This document shows, in pieces, positions 54,178-63,008 of a stretch of DNA of 64,000 nucleotides; position 1 is the stretch's first letter, and every line of letters starts with the position of its first letter. This DNA is from Actinomadura alba (GTDB lineage: Bacteria > Actinomycetota > Actinomycetes > Streptosporangiales > Streptosporangiaceae), in NCBI RefSeq assembly GCF_014323705.1, contig NZ_JABVEC010000039.1, forward strand, positions 1 to 64,000, in the 5' to 3' direction. The notes under the pieces are model-generated. The model did no database searches. It was not told the origin of the DNA and saw only the letters and a program-made list of their open reading frames with translations. The translations under genes and the position numbers were made by a program.

Positions 54178-55245
54178 ATGGACGACAGCTGGCCGGATCG
54201 CCGCACCGGCGTGAAGACCCCCGACGACCATCCCTACTTCGGCCACGACGAGCTACGCGGCCGCCACGACGGGGACACGATGCCTCGGAGGGTGCGCCGT
54301 CGCAGGCGCCCCGGCCGCGTGCTGCTCATCCTTCTCGTCGTGTTCGTGCTGCTCGTGGTCGGCGGCTACTTCTACCTGGACTCGCGGCTCAAGCGCGAGA
54401 GCGCGCTCGACTACCCGGGACGGCCCGCCGACACCCCGGGCACGAACTGGCTCGTGGTCGGGTCCGACAGCCGCGCAGGGCTGTCGAGGCAGCAGCGCAG
54501 TGACTTCGCCACCGGCAGGGCCGCGGGCCGGCGTACCGACTCGATGATGCTGCTGCACTCCGGTGCGGGCGGCACCACGCTGGTCAGCCTCCCGCGGGAC
54601 TCCTACGTACCGATCCCCGGGCATGGTTCCAACAAGCTCAACGCGGCGTTCGCCTTCGGCGGCCCCAAGCTGCTGACCCGCACGGTCGAGCAGGCGACCG
54701 GCATCCGCATCGACCATTACGCCGAGATCGGGTTCGGCGGGTTCGTCGGCATCGTCGACGCGATCGGCGGCGTCGAGATGTGCATCAAGGAGCCGATGAG
54801 AGACTCCAAGGCCGGCCTGAATCTCAGGCCCGGCTGCCAGACGCTCACCGGAGGCCAGGCCCTCGGCTACGTGCGGACCCGCGCGTCCGCACGCGCCGAC
54901 CTCGACCGGGTCGACCGGCAGCGGCAGTTCTTCGGGGCGCTCATGAAGAAGTCCTCCAGTCCGGGCGTGCTGTTCAACCCGTTCCGGAGCATCCCCCTCG
55001 CCCTCAACAGCACCGGGAACTTCCTCGTCGACGACGGGGACCACCTGATCGACCTCGCGCGCCTGATGTGGTCGATGCGCGGCGTCAGCGGCGGCGACGG
55101 GGTGACCACCACCGTGCCGATCGGCGGCGCCGGGTCGTCGCCGGCCGCGGGCTCCTACATCACCTGGGACCGCGCCAAGGCGCTCCAGCTGTTCGATGCC
55201 CTCAAGAACGACACCGCCGTGCCGAAGAGCGTGATCACCAAATGA
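54178..55245 (+). CDS. LytR-CpsA-Psr (LCP) family protein
   Basis: Transfers undecaprenyl-linked polymers such as teichoic acid or arabinogalactan-type chains onto peptidoglycan. The 355-aa protein has a cytoplasmic basic N-terminus, one membrane helix at about 48-67, and an extracytoplasmic LCP domain with LVVGSDSRAGLS, RRTDSMMLLHS, VSLPRDSYVPIPG and YVRTRASARADLDRVDRQRQF; the Arg and Asp residues for lipid phosphate and Mg2+ are present. The ATG at 54178 gives the family's usual MDDSW-like start; an in-frame ATG at 54130 is possible. Confidence 0.91.
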   Translation: MDDSWPDRRTGVKTPDDHPYFGHDELRGRHDGDTMPRRVRRRRRPGRVLLILLVVFVLLVVGGYFYLDSRLKRESALDYPGRPADTPGTNWLVVGSDSRAGLSRQQRSDFATGRAAGRRTDSMMLLHSGAGGTTLVSLPRDSYVPIPGHGSNKLNAAFAFGGPKLLTRTVEQATGIRIDHYAEIGFGGFVGIVDAIGGVEMCIKEPMRDSKAGLNLRPGCQTLTGGQALGYVRTRASARADLDRVDRQRQFFGALMKKSSSPGVLFNPFRSIPLALNSTGNFLVDDGDHLIDLARLMWSMRGVSGGDGVTTTVPIGGAGSSPAAGSYITWDRAKALQLFDALKNDTAVPKSVITK

Positions 55246-55374
55246 GCGGTGGCGTGGCACCGTGAGGTCACTGTCCGGTGTGTGACTGTTTCTTTGCCAA
55301 CCCGGGGGGCCGGATGTACTCGACACAGGGAATCACTGTGAGTGACTGGTCGAATACGGAAGGCGCTGATCGCA

Positions 55375-55527
55375 ATGAAGAAGTGGGCGAAGTGGGGAGC
55401 CATCGCCTTCGCGGCGTGGTGGATCATCAGCCGGCCCGACAGTGCGGCGGGCGTGGTCCGCAGTGGCGCCGGCGGGCTCGGCAACGCGGCCGAGTCGCTG
55501 TCGCAGTTCGTGAGCGCGATCCCCTGA
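55375..55527 (+). CDS. Small membrane protein, first of a tandem paralogous pair
   Basis: A 50-aa protein with one N-terminal hydrophobic helix (WGAIAFAAWWIIS) followed by SRPDSAAGVVRSGAGGLG and an amphipathic SLSQFVSAIP. It aligns with the protein encoded at 55697-55855 through S-R/Q-P-x2-AA-x-VV-x-S-x4-LG-x-A-x2-SL-x2-FV. An upstream GTG at 55342 would add 11 residues. A good terminator follows. Function unknown. Confidence 0.7.
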   Translation: MKKWAKWGAIAFAAWWIISRPDSAAGVVRSGAGGLGNAAESLSQFVSAIP

Positions 55528-55542
55528 CGGCTGTCGATCGCC

Positions 55543-55575
55543 GAGCCCCGTACCGACAAGGTGCGGGGCTCGTTT
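55543..55575 (+). terminator. Intrinsic terminator after the first small membrane protein
   Basis: gagccccgtacc and ggtgcggggctc form a 12-bp stem with one wobble pair and a 5-nt loop, followed by gttttc. It lies 16 nt after the stop and matches a classical rho-independent terminator. Confidence 0.85.
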
Positions 55576-55696
55576 TCGTGACCGCCATCACTCGCTGGAC
55601 CTTACCGTCGCATGAGACTCTCGTTACGCGCACATGCAGGAGGGCACAACTGAATAGGGTCAGTGTGTCACTGCGTCACAAAGAGGGGCGGCGCCG

Positions 55697-55855
55697 ATGC
55701 TGAGTCAGAAGAACATGAAGCTCATAGCTCTCGCTTTCGTGATTTTCTACCTGTTGAGTCAGCCGGCCAACGCCGCGAACGTCGTGAACAGCGCGTTCTC
55801 GGCGCTCGGCGACGCGGGCGACTCACTGGCCACGTTCGTGAACAGGCTGGGTTGA
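55697..55855 (+). CDS. Small membrane protein, second of a tandem paralogous pair
   Basis: A 52-aa ORF. The hydrophobic helix MKLIALAFVIFYLLS is followed by SQPANAANVVNSAFSALG and SLATFVNRLG, matching the protein at 55375-55527 position by position after the helix. The ATG follows a G-rich ribosome site. The paired conservation supports coding despite the short length. It could be a secreted or membrane-tethered peptide; role unknown. Confidence 0.7.
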   Translation: MLSQKNMKLIALAFVIFYLLSQPANAANVVNSAFSALGDAGDSLATFVNRLG

Positions 55856-55917
55856 TCATCACATCGCCGTGACGCGCGCCCGGAGACGCGTCGGCCCGGT
55901 CCCCTAGGATCGGGCTC

Positions 55918-56430
55918 ATGTCTGTCTTCGACGTTCGGATCGGAAGCCTGCTGGGCGGCCCCGCCGACCTGCGGCAGTACCAGGGCATGGCCGTGCTCGT
56001 CGTCAACGTCGCCTCGAAGTGCGGCCTCACCCCCCAGTACGAAGGTCTCCAGCGACTTCAGGAACGGTTCGCCGACCGCGGCTTCACCGTTCTCGGGGTT
56101 CCCTGCGACCAGTTCATGGGGCAGGAGCCGGGAACTCCCGACGAGATCTCCCAGTTCTGTTCCACCACCTACGGGGTCACCTTCCCGATGACGGAGAAAA
56201 CCGACGTCAACGGGGAGAGGCGACACCCCCTCTACCATGCGTTGGTCGATACCCCGGACGCGGGCGGCCACACCGGCGACGTCCGCTGGAACTTCGAGAA
56301 GTTCCTCGTGGCCCCCGACGGCACGGTCAAGGCACGGTTCGATCCCGGCACCGAGCCCGAATCCGACGAGGTCGTGGCGGCGATCCGCCGAGCCCTTCCG
56401 GCCACCGAGACCCCCGAGGCATCCGCCTAG
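55918..56430 (+). CDS. Glutathione peroxidase-family (thiol) peroxidase
   Basis: Reduces hydroperoxides with thiol cofactors. The 170-aa protein has the peroxidatic C35 in NVASKCGLTPQY, the strand VLGVPCDQFMGQEPGT and the catalytic Trp/Asn motif VRWNFEKFLV. A cysteine replaces selenocysteine, and actinomycetes lack glutathione, so thioredoxin or mycothiol is the likelier reductant. Single gene, not in an evident operon. Confidence 0.93.
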   Translation: MSVFDVRIGSLLGGPADLRQYQGMAVLVVNVASKCGLTPQYEGLQRLQERFADRGFTVLGVPCDQFMGQEPGTPDEISQFCSTTYGVTFPMTEKTDVNGERRHPLYHALVDTPDAGGHTGDVRWNFEKFLVAPDGTVKARFDPGTEPESDEVVAAIRRALPATETPEASA

Positions 56431-56536
56431 CGGCCCCACCCCCGGGCCGCCCTGTGGCGTGGAACACACTCAGCGGGTGCCCGTTGCCCGTACTGGACGG
56501 GCGGTCTATTTTCCTCGGCAGGCGGAGGTGAGGCCG

Positions 56537-57454
56537 ATGGCCGGCTGGACGACGGCGGACATCCCGGAACTGAGCGGGCGACGAGCCGTCGTCACGGGCG
56601 CGAACAGCGGAATCGGCTACCACACCGCGCTGGAGCTGGCCCGGCATGGCGCCGAGGTGGTGCTGGCATGCCGCAGCGCCGAGCGCGGCGGCCAGGCGCT
56701 CGAGCGCCTGCGCGGCGAGGCCCCCGGCGCCGAGGTGTCGCTCGGCTCGCTCGATCTGGCGGACCTCGGATCCGTGCGCGCCTTCGCCGAAGAGCACGTC
56801 CGGTACGGGCTCGACATCCTGGTGAACAACGCCGGTGTCATGGCGCTGCCCCGGCGGACCACGACCGACGGCTTCGAGATGCAGTTCGGCACCAACCACC
56901 TCGGCCACTTCGCCCTCACCGGGCTGTTGCTGCCGGCCCTCCTCGCCCGCTCCGGATCCCGGGTGGTGACCGTGACCAGCATGTTGGCCTGGAGCGGCCG
57001 GATCCGGTTCGACGATCTCCAACGCGAGCGCCATTACCAGCGATGGGCCGCTTACGGACAGGCCAAGCTGGCGAACCTGGTCTTCGCCAAGGAACTCGAC
57101 CGCCGGGTCGCCGCGATCACCAGCGTGGCGGCGCATCCCGGCTACGCGTCCACGAACCTCCAGCAGCGGTCGGCGCGGATGGAGGGCAGTCGGCTGCGCG
57201 AGAGGTTCTACGGGTTCGGCAATCTGCTCCTCGGACAGTCGGCCGCCAACGGCGCGCTGCCGAGCCTTTACGCCGCTACCGCTCCCGACGTGACCGGCGG
57301 CGAATGCTACGGCCCGCGCGGTCTCGGCCAGCGGGCCGGCCTGCCCGAGCGGGTCCGTACGGTCGGCAGGGCGGCCGATCCGGAGCTCGGCGCCCGGTTG
57401 TGGGAGGTCTCGGCGGAACTGACCGGCGTCAGCTGCGAGGCCGCCGCCGGCTGA
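56537..57454 (+). CDS. Short-chain dehydrogenase/reductase (retinol-dehydrogenase-like)
   Basis: NAD(P)-dependent oxidoreductase of 305 aa. The family residues are complete: VVTGANSGIGYHTALEL, DLADLGSV, LDILVNNAGVM, a catalytic Ser in VVTVTSMLAW and Tyr/Lys in YGQAKLAN. The subgroup resembles actinobacterial WW-domain/retinol-dehydrogenase-like SDRs. The ATG at 56537 follows GGAGGTGAGG. The substrate is unknown. Confidence 0.92.
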   Translation: MAGWTTADIPELSGRRAVVTGANSGIGYHTALELARHGAEVVLACRSAERGGQALERLRGEAPGAEVSLGSLDLADLGSVRAFAEEHVRYGLDILVNNAGVMALPRRTTTDGFEMQFGTNHLGHFALTGLLLPALLARSGSRVVTVTSMLAWSGRIRFDDLQRERHYQRWAAYGQAKLANLVFAKELDRRVAAITSVAAHPGYASTNLQQRSARMEGSRLRERFYGFGNLLLGQSAANGALPSLYAATAPDVTGGECYGPRGLGQRAGLPERVRTVGRAADPELGARLWEVSAELTGVSCEAAAG

Positions 57455-57514
57455 GCACCGCAGTCACCTCGAAGGTCGTTCGGCGACAGGGCTCGGGGTG
57501 GGTAAAGTCGGCCT

Positions 57515-57790
57515 ATGCCCGACATCGAGAATCTCGATGCCCTCTCCTCCGGTGAACTGCACGACCGGGCGGTCAGGCTCGCGGTGAGCCGCGGGGACGT
57601 CAAGTTCCTGTGGGACCTGCTGCGCGACATCCCGGCCGCCAAGGCCGCCGCGGGCGACCCGCGGGGCGGGCAGGACGACATCCTCCATGTCACCGCCCTG
57701 ATCAGAGACTTCATCACCGCGGGGGAGGGCGAAGTCGCAGAAGGCCTCCGCCCGGTCTACCTCGACTACCTCTCGAACACCGGCGACTAG
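57515..57790 (+). CDS. Hypothetical protein, 91 aa
   Basis: A helical, acidic 91-aa protein (SSGELHDRAVRLAVSRGD, FLWDLLRDIPAAKAAAGD, VTALIRDFITAGEGEVAEGL). This type recurs in actinobacteria without a known role. No export or membrane features. ATG start without a strong ribosome site, 60 nt after the SDR gene. Confidence 0.72.
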   Translation: MPDIENLDALSSGELHDRAVRLAVSRGDVKFLWDLLRDIPAAKAAAGDPRGGQDDILHVTALIRDFITAGEGEVAEGLRPVYLDYLSNTGD

Positions 57791-57792
57791 CG

Positions 57793-57828
57793 CCGGTCTC
57801 CCCGGTCTCCCCGGTCTCCCCGGTCTCC
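57793..57828. repeat. Four 9-bp tandem repeats (ccggtctcc)
   Basis: Four exact head-to-tail copies of ccggtctcc start just after the stop of the 91-aa protein; several degenerate copies (aacgtctcg, aggtctcct, gggtctccc) continue to about 57860. The array is too short and simple to be CRISPR; its role, if any, is unclear. Confidence 0.8.
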
Positions 57829-58121
57829 AACGTCTCGCCAGGTCTCCTGGGTCTCCCCGGGGCGTTCCCACAGTCCCGCGGGCGCAGTCCGCGCCGCCGT
57901 GCCGACGGTCGCCGGCGGAACTTCGGTGGTCATGACAGCCCGCGCCGCAACGAACCGTGCGTTCGGGGGCTGACAACGCAACAAAGCTCCGCCCAGCCGC
58001 AAGGTCGGCGCATTGGGCGGCGCCTTATCCGCTCCTAGGATTCAGAGCGAGGCCGGTCGGCGGTGCCGACTCCCGCCGGGCCGGCCCGGACTCCCTCTTC
58101 ACTACGTTTCCAGGAGCGTGC
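57829..58121. other. Intergenic region upstream of the DDAH-like gene
   Basis: Together with the ccggtctcc repeats this gives about 330 bases without a convincing gene. A minus-strand frame reads through the repeats as GDR triplets and looks spurious. The region carries the promoter described at 58013-58041 and the AGGAG ribosome site at 58112-58116. Confidence 0.5.
58013..58041 (+). promoter_or_regulatory. Sigma-70-type promoter for the DDAH-like gene
   Basis: TTGGGC at 58013-58018 and TAGGAT at 58036-58041 are separated by 17 nt and match the actinomycete principal-sigma consensus (TTGACA, TAGRRT). They lie 81 nt upstream of the start codon. Confidence 0.6.
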
Positions 58122-59024
58122 ATGACCGTATCGCCGGCAATGGAGCCGACGCACTCCCTGGTCTCGGGCGGGACGGCCGCGCCGGTCCCAGACCCGACGA
58201 CCGCGTCGGCGCCCGTCGAGCGGGTGGCCACCCGGCGCCACTACCTGATGTGCCGTCCGGAGCACTTCGCCGTGACTTACGCGATCAACCCGTGGATGCA
58301 TCCGGCACTGGGCGTGGACCGGGATCGGGCGATCGCGCAGTGGGAGGCGCTCCGCGCGGCCTATCTGTCCCTGGGACACCAGGTCAGCCTGATCGACCCG
58401 ATCGAGGGCCTGCCGGACATGGTCTTCGCGGCCAACGGCGCCCTCGTCATCGGCGGTCGGGTCTTCGGTTCGCGGTTCACCCATGAGCAGAGGAGTCCCG
58501 AGGGGCCGGCCTACGCGGCCTGGTTCCGCGCCAACGGCTTCGCCGAGGTGCTCGAATCCGCCCACACGAGCGAGGGGGAGGGCGACTTCCTCACGCTCGA
58601 CGACGTCGTCCTCGCCGGCACCGGCTTCCGTACGGAGGTCGTCGCCCATCGGGAGGCCGAGGAGTTCCTCGGCCGCCGGATCCTGTCCCTGCACCTCGTC
58701 GACCCGCGCTTCTACCACCTCGACACGGCCCTGTTCCCGCTGGACGGCGGCAACGTGGCGTACTATCCGGGCGCGTTCGCCCCGGACAGCGTGCGCGAGC
58801 TGGAGCGGATGTTCCCCGACGCGATCCTCGCCGATGAGGCCGACGCGGTGGTGCTCGGCCTGAACGCCGTCTCCGATGGCCGCAACGTCGTCGTGAACAT
58901 GGAGGCCACGGGTCTGATCAGGGACCTGGAGATGCGCGGCTACGCGCCAGTGCCGGTCGATCTGTCCGAACTGCGCAAGTCCGGCGGCGGACCCAAGTGC
59001 TGCACCCTGGAGATCCGCCTCTGA
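58122..59024 (+). CDS. Dimethylarginine dimethylaminohydrolase-like (amidinotransferase fold) protein
   Basis: A 300-aa member of the DDAH/arginine-deiminase fold. It likely hydrolyses dimethylarginine to citrulline and dimethylamine, or a related guanidino compound. Landmarks are YLMCRPEHFAVTYAINPWM, GLPDMVFAANGALVIG, a central FYHLDTALFPLDGGN with the catalytic His, and the C-terminal nucleophile GGGPKCCTLEIRL. The ATG at 58122 follows AGGAG at 6 nt. Related genes in streptomycetes are often beside an Lrp regulator and ornithine aminotransferase, absent here. Confidence 0.87.
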   Translation: MTVSPAMEPTHSLVSGGTAAPVPDPTTASAPVERVATRRHYLMCRPEHFAVTYAINPWMHPALGVDRDRAIAQWEALRAAYLSLGHQVSLIDPIEGLPDMVFAANGALVIGGRVFGSRFTHEQRSPEGPAYAAWFRANGFAEVLESAHTSEGEGDFLTLDDVVLAGTGFRTEVVAHREAEEFLGRRILSLHLVDPRFYHLDTALFPLDGGNVAYYPGAFAPDSVRELERMFPDAILADEADAVVLGLNAVSDGRNVVVNMEATGLIRDLEMRGYAPVPVDLSELRKSGGGPKCCTLEIRL

Positions 59025-59050
59025 TCAGGGAAAATCATCTCCATGGAGTT

Positions 59051-59092
59051 GGCCGTTCACGTAAAGTCATCCCGACCTCGATGTGAACGGCC
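59051..59092. terminator. Inverted repeat, possible terminator, after the DDAH-like gene
   Basis: ggccgttcac and gtgaacggcc form a perfect 10-bp inverted repeat with a 22-nt loop, 27 nt after the stop. The palindrome ctccatggag lies immediately before it (59039-59048). The loop is long, so it may instead be a protein-binding site. Confidence 0.5.
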
Positions 59093-59167
59093 GACCGCGG
59101 TGCGTAGTGGGCAACTCGTCGCTCACATGCCACACTGAGAATGGATGGAGGTGGTGGAGGCATGGCG

Positions 59168-59755
59168 ATGGCAATGCCTGCCGAACCGATGTCTGATCAC
59201 GATGGCTTCACCGTCGAGGACTGGCTCGCGCTGCCCGAGAGAGGGCAGCGCGTCGAGTTGATCGACGGGAGTTTCGTAGTGAGTCCCCAGGCCGCGACGA
59301 ACCACCAGCTCTGTACCGGCCGGCTGAGAACGCTGCTCGCGCTGTCGGCTCCCGAGGACCTTGAGGTCGTCGAGGCCGCGAATCTGATCTGTGCCGACGA
59401 AGGCGCGATTCCCGACCTGGTGGTGGCCGACGCCGACGTCATGGTGGCCGCGACCGTCGCTCTGGAACCGCACCATGTGCGGCTGGTGGCCGAGGTGGTG
59501 AGCCCCGGCCGCAAGAACCGCATGCGCGACTACCAGGACAAGCCGCGCATGTACGCGGCGGCGGGCATCCCGGTCTTCCTGCGGGTGGAGCTGACCGGGG
59601 CCGGAGCACCGCGCGTCGAGGTGTTCGAGTTGCGCGACGGCGACTACGTGCTGTCCGCAGAGGCCGCCGCCGGGCGGCTCCTGCAGCTGACCGAACCGTT
59701 CAAGGTCTCGTTCGACCCCGCCGAGCTGGCCGGCCCTCGGCGGCGCGAACCCTGA
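59168..59755 (+). CDS. Uma2/DUF820-family protein (PD-(D/E)XK nuclease fold)
   Basis: A 195-aa Uma2 protein. The layout is FTVEDWLALPERGQRVELID, then IPDLVVADADV with the acidic residue, then RLVAEVVSPGRKNRMRDYQD and KPRMYAAAGIPVFLRV, matching the restriction-endonuclease-like fold of the family. Uma2 proteins are numerous in cyanobacteria and actinobacteria and their role is unsettled. The ATG at 59168 is preferred because GGAGG lies 7 nt upstream; ATGs at 59141 and 59162 are alternatives. Confidence 0.86.
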   Translation: MAMPAEPMSDHDGFTVEDWLALPERGQRVELIDGSFVVSPQAATNHQLCTGRLRTLLALSAPEDLEVVEAANLICADEGAIPDLVVADADVMVAATVALEPHHVRLVAEVVSPGRKNRMRDYQDKPRMYAAAGIPVFLRVELTGAGAPRVEVFELRDGDYVLSAEAAAGRLLQLTEPFKVSFDPAELAGPRRREP

Positions 59756-59767
59756 CCGCCGGTCCGC

Positions 59768-60319
59768 TCAGAATGCGACCGGCCCCCGATCCGGATCCCA
59801 GTCGAACGTCGGCGCAAGTGCGCCCTCGAGGGTGAGCAGCCACCGCTTGATCTCGATCCCCGAACCGCCGCTGTACCCGCCCAGCCCGTTCCCCGCGAGG
59901 ACCCGGTGGCAGGGCACCACCAGCGGGATCGGATTGGAGCCCATGATCTGGCCGATCGCCCGCGCCGGTACCCCGGTGCCGCTGCGCTCGCCCAGCTCTC
60001 CGTACGTGACCACCCTGCCGTACGGCACCGACTCGAGCAGTGTCGCCAGTACCTGCCGTTGCAGGCGGGAGGTCAGCCGCCAGTCGATCGGCACGGTGAA
60101 CTCGCGGAGCCGCCCGGCGAAGTAGGCGGCGATCTGTTCGATCACCGGTGCCGTGCGCGCGGCGTCGTCGGTCACGGGCAGTCCCGCCAACTCGGTCAGC
60201 CGGGCGCGTTCGGCGGCCGAGTCCTGAAAGCCCACGGCGGCGAGGCCCGCGCCGGTGACGGCGACCAGCATCCGCCCGACCTGCGTGCCGATCTCGCCGA
60301 AGGCGACGCTCTCGCTCAT
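59768..60319 (-). CDS. ogt: Methylated-DNA--protein-cysteine methyltransferase
   Basis: Removes the alkyl group from O6-alkylguanine onto its own cysteine. The 183-aa protein has the DNA-binding RQVLATLLESVPYGRVVTYGEL helix-turn-helix, AIGQIMGSNP, the active-site PCHRVLAGNGLGGYSGG and the C-terminal helix around KRWLLTLEG. The N-terminal ribonuclease-like half is divergent, as in Ogt proteins. Start at ATG 60319 rather than 60328 by family length. Convergent with the Uma2 gene. Confidence 0.93.
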   Translation of the reverse strand: MSESVAFGEIGTQVGRMLVAVTGAGLAAVGFQDSAAERARLTELAGLPVTDDAARTAPVIEQIAAYFAGRLREFTVPIDWRLTSRLQRQVLATLLESVPYGRVVTYGELGERSGTGVPARAIGQIMGSNPIPLVVPCHRVLAGNGLGGYSGGSGIEIKRWLLTLEGALAPTFDWDPDRGPVAF

Positions 60320-60353
60320 CGGCCCCATGCTAGGCCAGGGCCGGTGCCGCCGA

Positions 60354-63008
60354 TCACGGTGCGGCCAGGGTCCGCTGCAGCCGGACGGCCTCCCGCACCA
60401 GCCGGCTCGACCCTCCGCGCGCCGCGACGTCGGCGAGTTCGGGTATCACTGCGCGTGCTCTGACCGCCTCGGCCGATTCGGCCGCCACCGCCAGCAGGTC
60501 GGGCAGCCCGGCAGCGGCCTTCTCCCCGGCGGCCGGCAGCAGGTCGGGCAAAACCGCCGTGATCGCGGTGCACATATCGGTGTACGCCCCCGCCCGGGCG
60601 GCGTCCGCCAACGCCGCGGTCACCCGGTTGAGTTTGACCAGGCGGTGCCGTACGAGGTTGGAGATGGCGGCACCGAGTTCGGCCGCCGGCAGTCGACCGC
60701 GGCCGGAGAGGACCAGCAGGGCGTCCACCGTGGCGGCGCGCTCGTCCTGGTGACGGGTGCCGAGGCCGTACGCCAGTGCGGTGGCCATGGCGGCACCGGG
60801 CGGCCCGTCCGCCTCGGCCAGCCCGAGGAGGGCGGCGCCCTGGTGGTTGCGCTGGTCGGTCCATTCGTGCAGGTGCGGGATGAGGTGGGCGGCGATGACC
60901 TCGCGGTGCGACGGCATGAGCGCCGGCCACCAGCCGACCGGTCCGTAGTAGTAGGGGACCTCGGCGCGCTCCCAGCGGTCGCCCTCGGGCAGCCGGCACA
61001 GCTTGGCGGTGATGCCGCGCTCGCCGGTCGCCGTCACCGTGGGGAGCGCCCGGGCGACGTCGACGTCCCGCCAGTCCCAGCGGATCCACATCCTCGTCGG
61101 CACGGTGCCGACCTCGTAGGTGACCTTCGGATCGGGCGGGGCGCCGGCGGCGAGCCGGGCGGCCACGGCCCGCCCGGCGGGGCTCGCCAGCCGGCCGGCC
61201 CGGGCGGCGGCCCCGCTGTCCGGCTCGCGTGGCAGCCGCAGCAGTGCCTGCTCGAGGTCGGTCGGCGGGGGCTTGGCACCGGCCTCCTCGAGAAGTTCCA
61301 GGCGGGCGACCAGCCGCCCGGGATCAATGTGCCCGCTCGCCGAGGTCGGCGTCGCCAGCAGCACGGGCAGGCGGCCGACGCTCGAGATGACCTCTCGCAT
61401 CCGCTGGCGGATGACGCGGTGAGGCACGGGGAACTGCAGGCGATCGCCCACCACCGCAGAGACCGCCGCCCGCGTCGCGGACAGCACGAACGAAGGGCCC
61501 CGCGGCCTCGGCGCCATCGCGGCGCGCACGGCCGCGCCGAGCCAGCTTCTCTGGTCGTGGCCCAGGTGGATCGTGTCGGACGTGACCCAGCGCGCCGCCG
61601 CGGGCACCAGCCGCTCAAGCGTGGCGCGGGTTCGCTCCGGCTCGTCGTGGACGAGTGACACCAGTCCGGCGAGCAGCCGCTCGGACGCCGCCCAGTCCGG
61701 ATCCGCCGAGGAGAGCAGCGCGACGGCCTCCTCGGCGAGTTCGGCGGGTGAGCCGATCGGTGGCGGCAGGTCGCGGGGAGCGGGCGGCGGCGGCAGTGGG
61801 CCGGGCGCCGCCGGAGCGGGGCTCGCGACCGGCCCATAGGCGGCGGCGACTCGCTCACGCAGATCGTCCGGCAGAGCGGCCGCGGCGTCGCACACAGCCC
61901 GGCGGGCCTCGTCGCCCGCCTTCGCGAAGTGCTTGACCGCCACCCGCACGGCGCGTTCGCTCAGATCGGCCGGTTGCGCGGCGAACGTCAGGGACACCGC
62001 GATCAGCGTCTCGTTGACGCGGCCGTGCGAACGCGCCGTACGGTCCAGCCAGCCCAGTGCGGCGCGCACCGGCTTCTTCTCTGGGCGCAGCAGCAGCGCC
62101 GAGGCCGCCTCGGCGAACAGCGCCGCGTCGAGCGGCTCCGCCTCGTCGGCCCGGCGGACCTCGCGCAGCAGCGGGTCGAGCACCGGTCCGGATGCGGTGG
62201 GCAGTAGCCGGACGTAGCCGCGGAGCCGGGCCCGGACCTCGTCGAGCGACGGCTCCAGCGCCTCGTGCAGTGAGACGAACCAGCGCAGTTCACGGGCCGT
62301 ACCGCCGCGAAGGAACCGGCTCAGGCAGCCGTCCAGCAACGAGTCGCGGTCGAGCCTGCCACCGGCCGCGAGCGCGGTGAGCGCGCCCGCCCAGGTGTGC
62401 GGGTGCGGCTCCGGCTCCGGCCTCAGCACCTCGCCGACGCCGTCCGCCTCGAACAGCCGAGGTACGAGCGCGTCGAGGAAGGGATCACGGTGCAACTCGG
62501 CCGGGTGGGTCCAGCGCACCCAGCCGACGGTGAAGGCGTCGTCGGGCGGCGGCTCCGCTCCGGCGCCACGGATCAGTTCCGCGGCGACCACCCAGTTCGG
62601 GCCGGCCGGCCAGGGCAGGTCGCGAAGGCGGATCCGGGCCGCGATCCGCCTCGCGACCTCGGCCCGCCACTCGGCCGGCCGCGCGGCGACGACCCGCGTG
62701 ATCAGTCGGGTCTCCGCGTCGGCGTTGAAGGACCACAGGCGCAGGTCGGTGCGGCAGAGCCACGCCGCAGTGGCCGCGGCACCACCGAGACAGCCCGCGC
62801 CGGCCACCCGCAGCGGACTGATCCACTTTCGGTTCGGCTCACGGAACGGGTCGGCGTCCCGGCGCTCCCGCAGGTAGCCGGGCAGCTTCGCGCCGACGGC
62901 GCGGCGTTCCGGTCCGGTCAGCCGCTCGACCCGGTCGGCGGTGCGCCCGGCATCGCCCGCCTCGACCAGGGCGCGCACCTCGTCCCACGCCTCATCCGGC
63001 GAGGTCAT
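60354..63008 (-). CDS. Large uncharacterised protein coupled to a SWIM zinc-finger protein
   Basis: An 884-aa cytoplasmic protein of unknown function, apparently all-helical with HEAT-like character and a Pro-rich linker near residues 395-430 (PLPPPPAPRDLPPPIG). It resembles the large DUF6493-type proteins encoded next to SWIM proteins in actinomycetes; that assignment is from memory and not checked. Motif-like pieces are VAGAGCLGGAAATAAWLCR near the start and PYYYGPVGWWPALMPSHREV later. The ATG overlaps the upstream SWIM gene by 17 nt, so the two are translationally coupled. Confidence 0.78.
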   Translation of the reverse strand: MTSPDEAWDEVRALVEAGDAGRTADRVERLTGPERRAVGAKLPGYLRERRDADPFREPNRKWISPLRVAGAGCLGGAAATAAWLCRTDLRLWSFNADAETRLITRVVAARPAEWRAEVARRIAARIRLRDLPWPAGPNWVVAAELIRGAGAEPPPDDAFTVGWVRWTHPAELHRDPFLDALVPRLFEADGVGEVLRPEPEPHPHTWAGALTALAAGGRLDRDSLLDGCLSRFLRGGTARELRWFVSLHEALEPSLDEVRARLRGYVRLLPTASGPVLDPLLREVRRADEAEPLDAALFAEAASALLLRPEKKPVRAALGWLDRTARSHGRVNETLIAVSLTFAAQPADLSERAVRVAVKHFAKAGDEARRAVCDAAAALPDDLRERVAAAYGPVASPAPAAPGPLPPPPAPRDLPPPIGSPAELAEEAVALLSSADPDWAASERLLAGLVSLVHDEPERTRATLERLVPAAARWVTSDTIHLGHDQRSWLGAAVRAAMAPRPRGPSFVLSATRAAVSAVVGDRLQFPVPHRVIRQRMREVISSVGRLPVLLATPTSASGHIDPGRLVARLELLEEAGAKPPPTDLEQALLRLPREPDSGAAARAGRLASPAGRAVAARLAAGAPPDPKVTYEVGTVPTRMWIRWDWRDVDVARALPTVTATGERGITAKLCRLPEGDRWERAEVPYYYGPVGWWPALMPSHREVIAAHLIPHLHEWTDQRNHQGAALLGLAEADGPPGAAMATALAYGLGTRHQDERAATVDALLVLSGRGRLPAAELGAAISNLVRHRLVKLNRVTAALADAARAGAYTDMCTAITAVLPDLLPAAGEKAAAGLPDLLAVAAESAEAVRARAVIPELADVAARGGSSRLVREAVRLQRTLAAP

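Noticed and set aside
57793..57862. Possible CRISPR-like array
   Set aside because: Units are 9 bp with no spacers; this is a short tandem repeat.
57787..58002. Minus-strand 71-codon frame ending in repeated Gly-Asp-Arg
   Set aside because: The tail is simply the ccggtctcc repeat read backwards and no start with a ribosome site is present.
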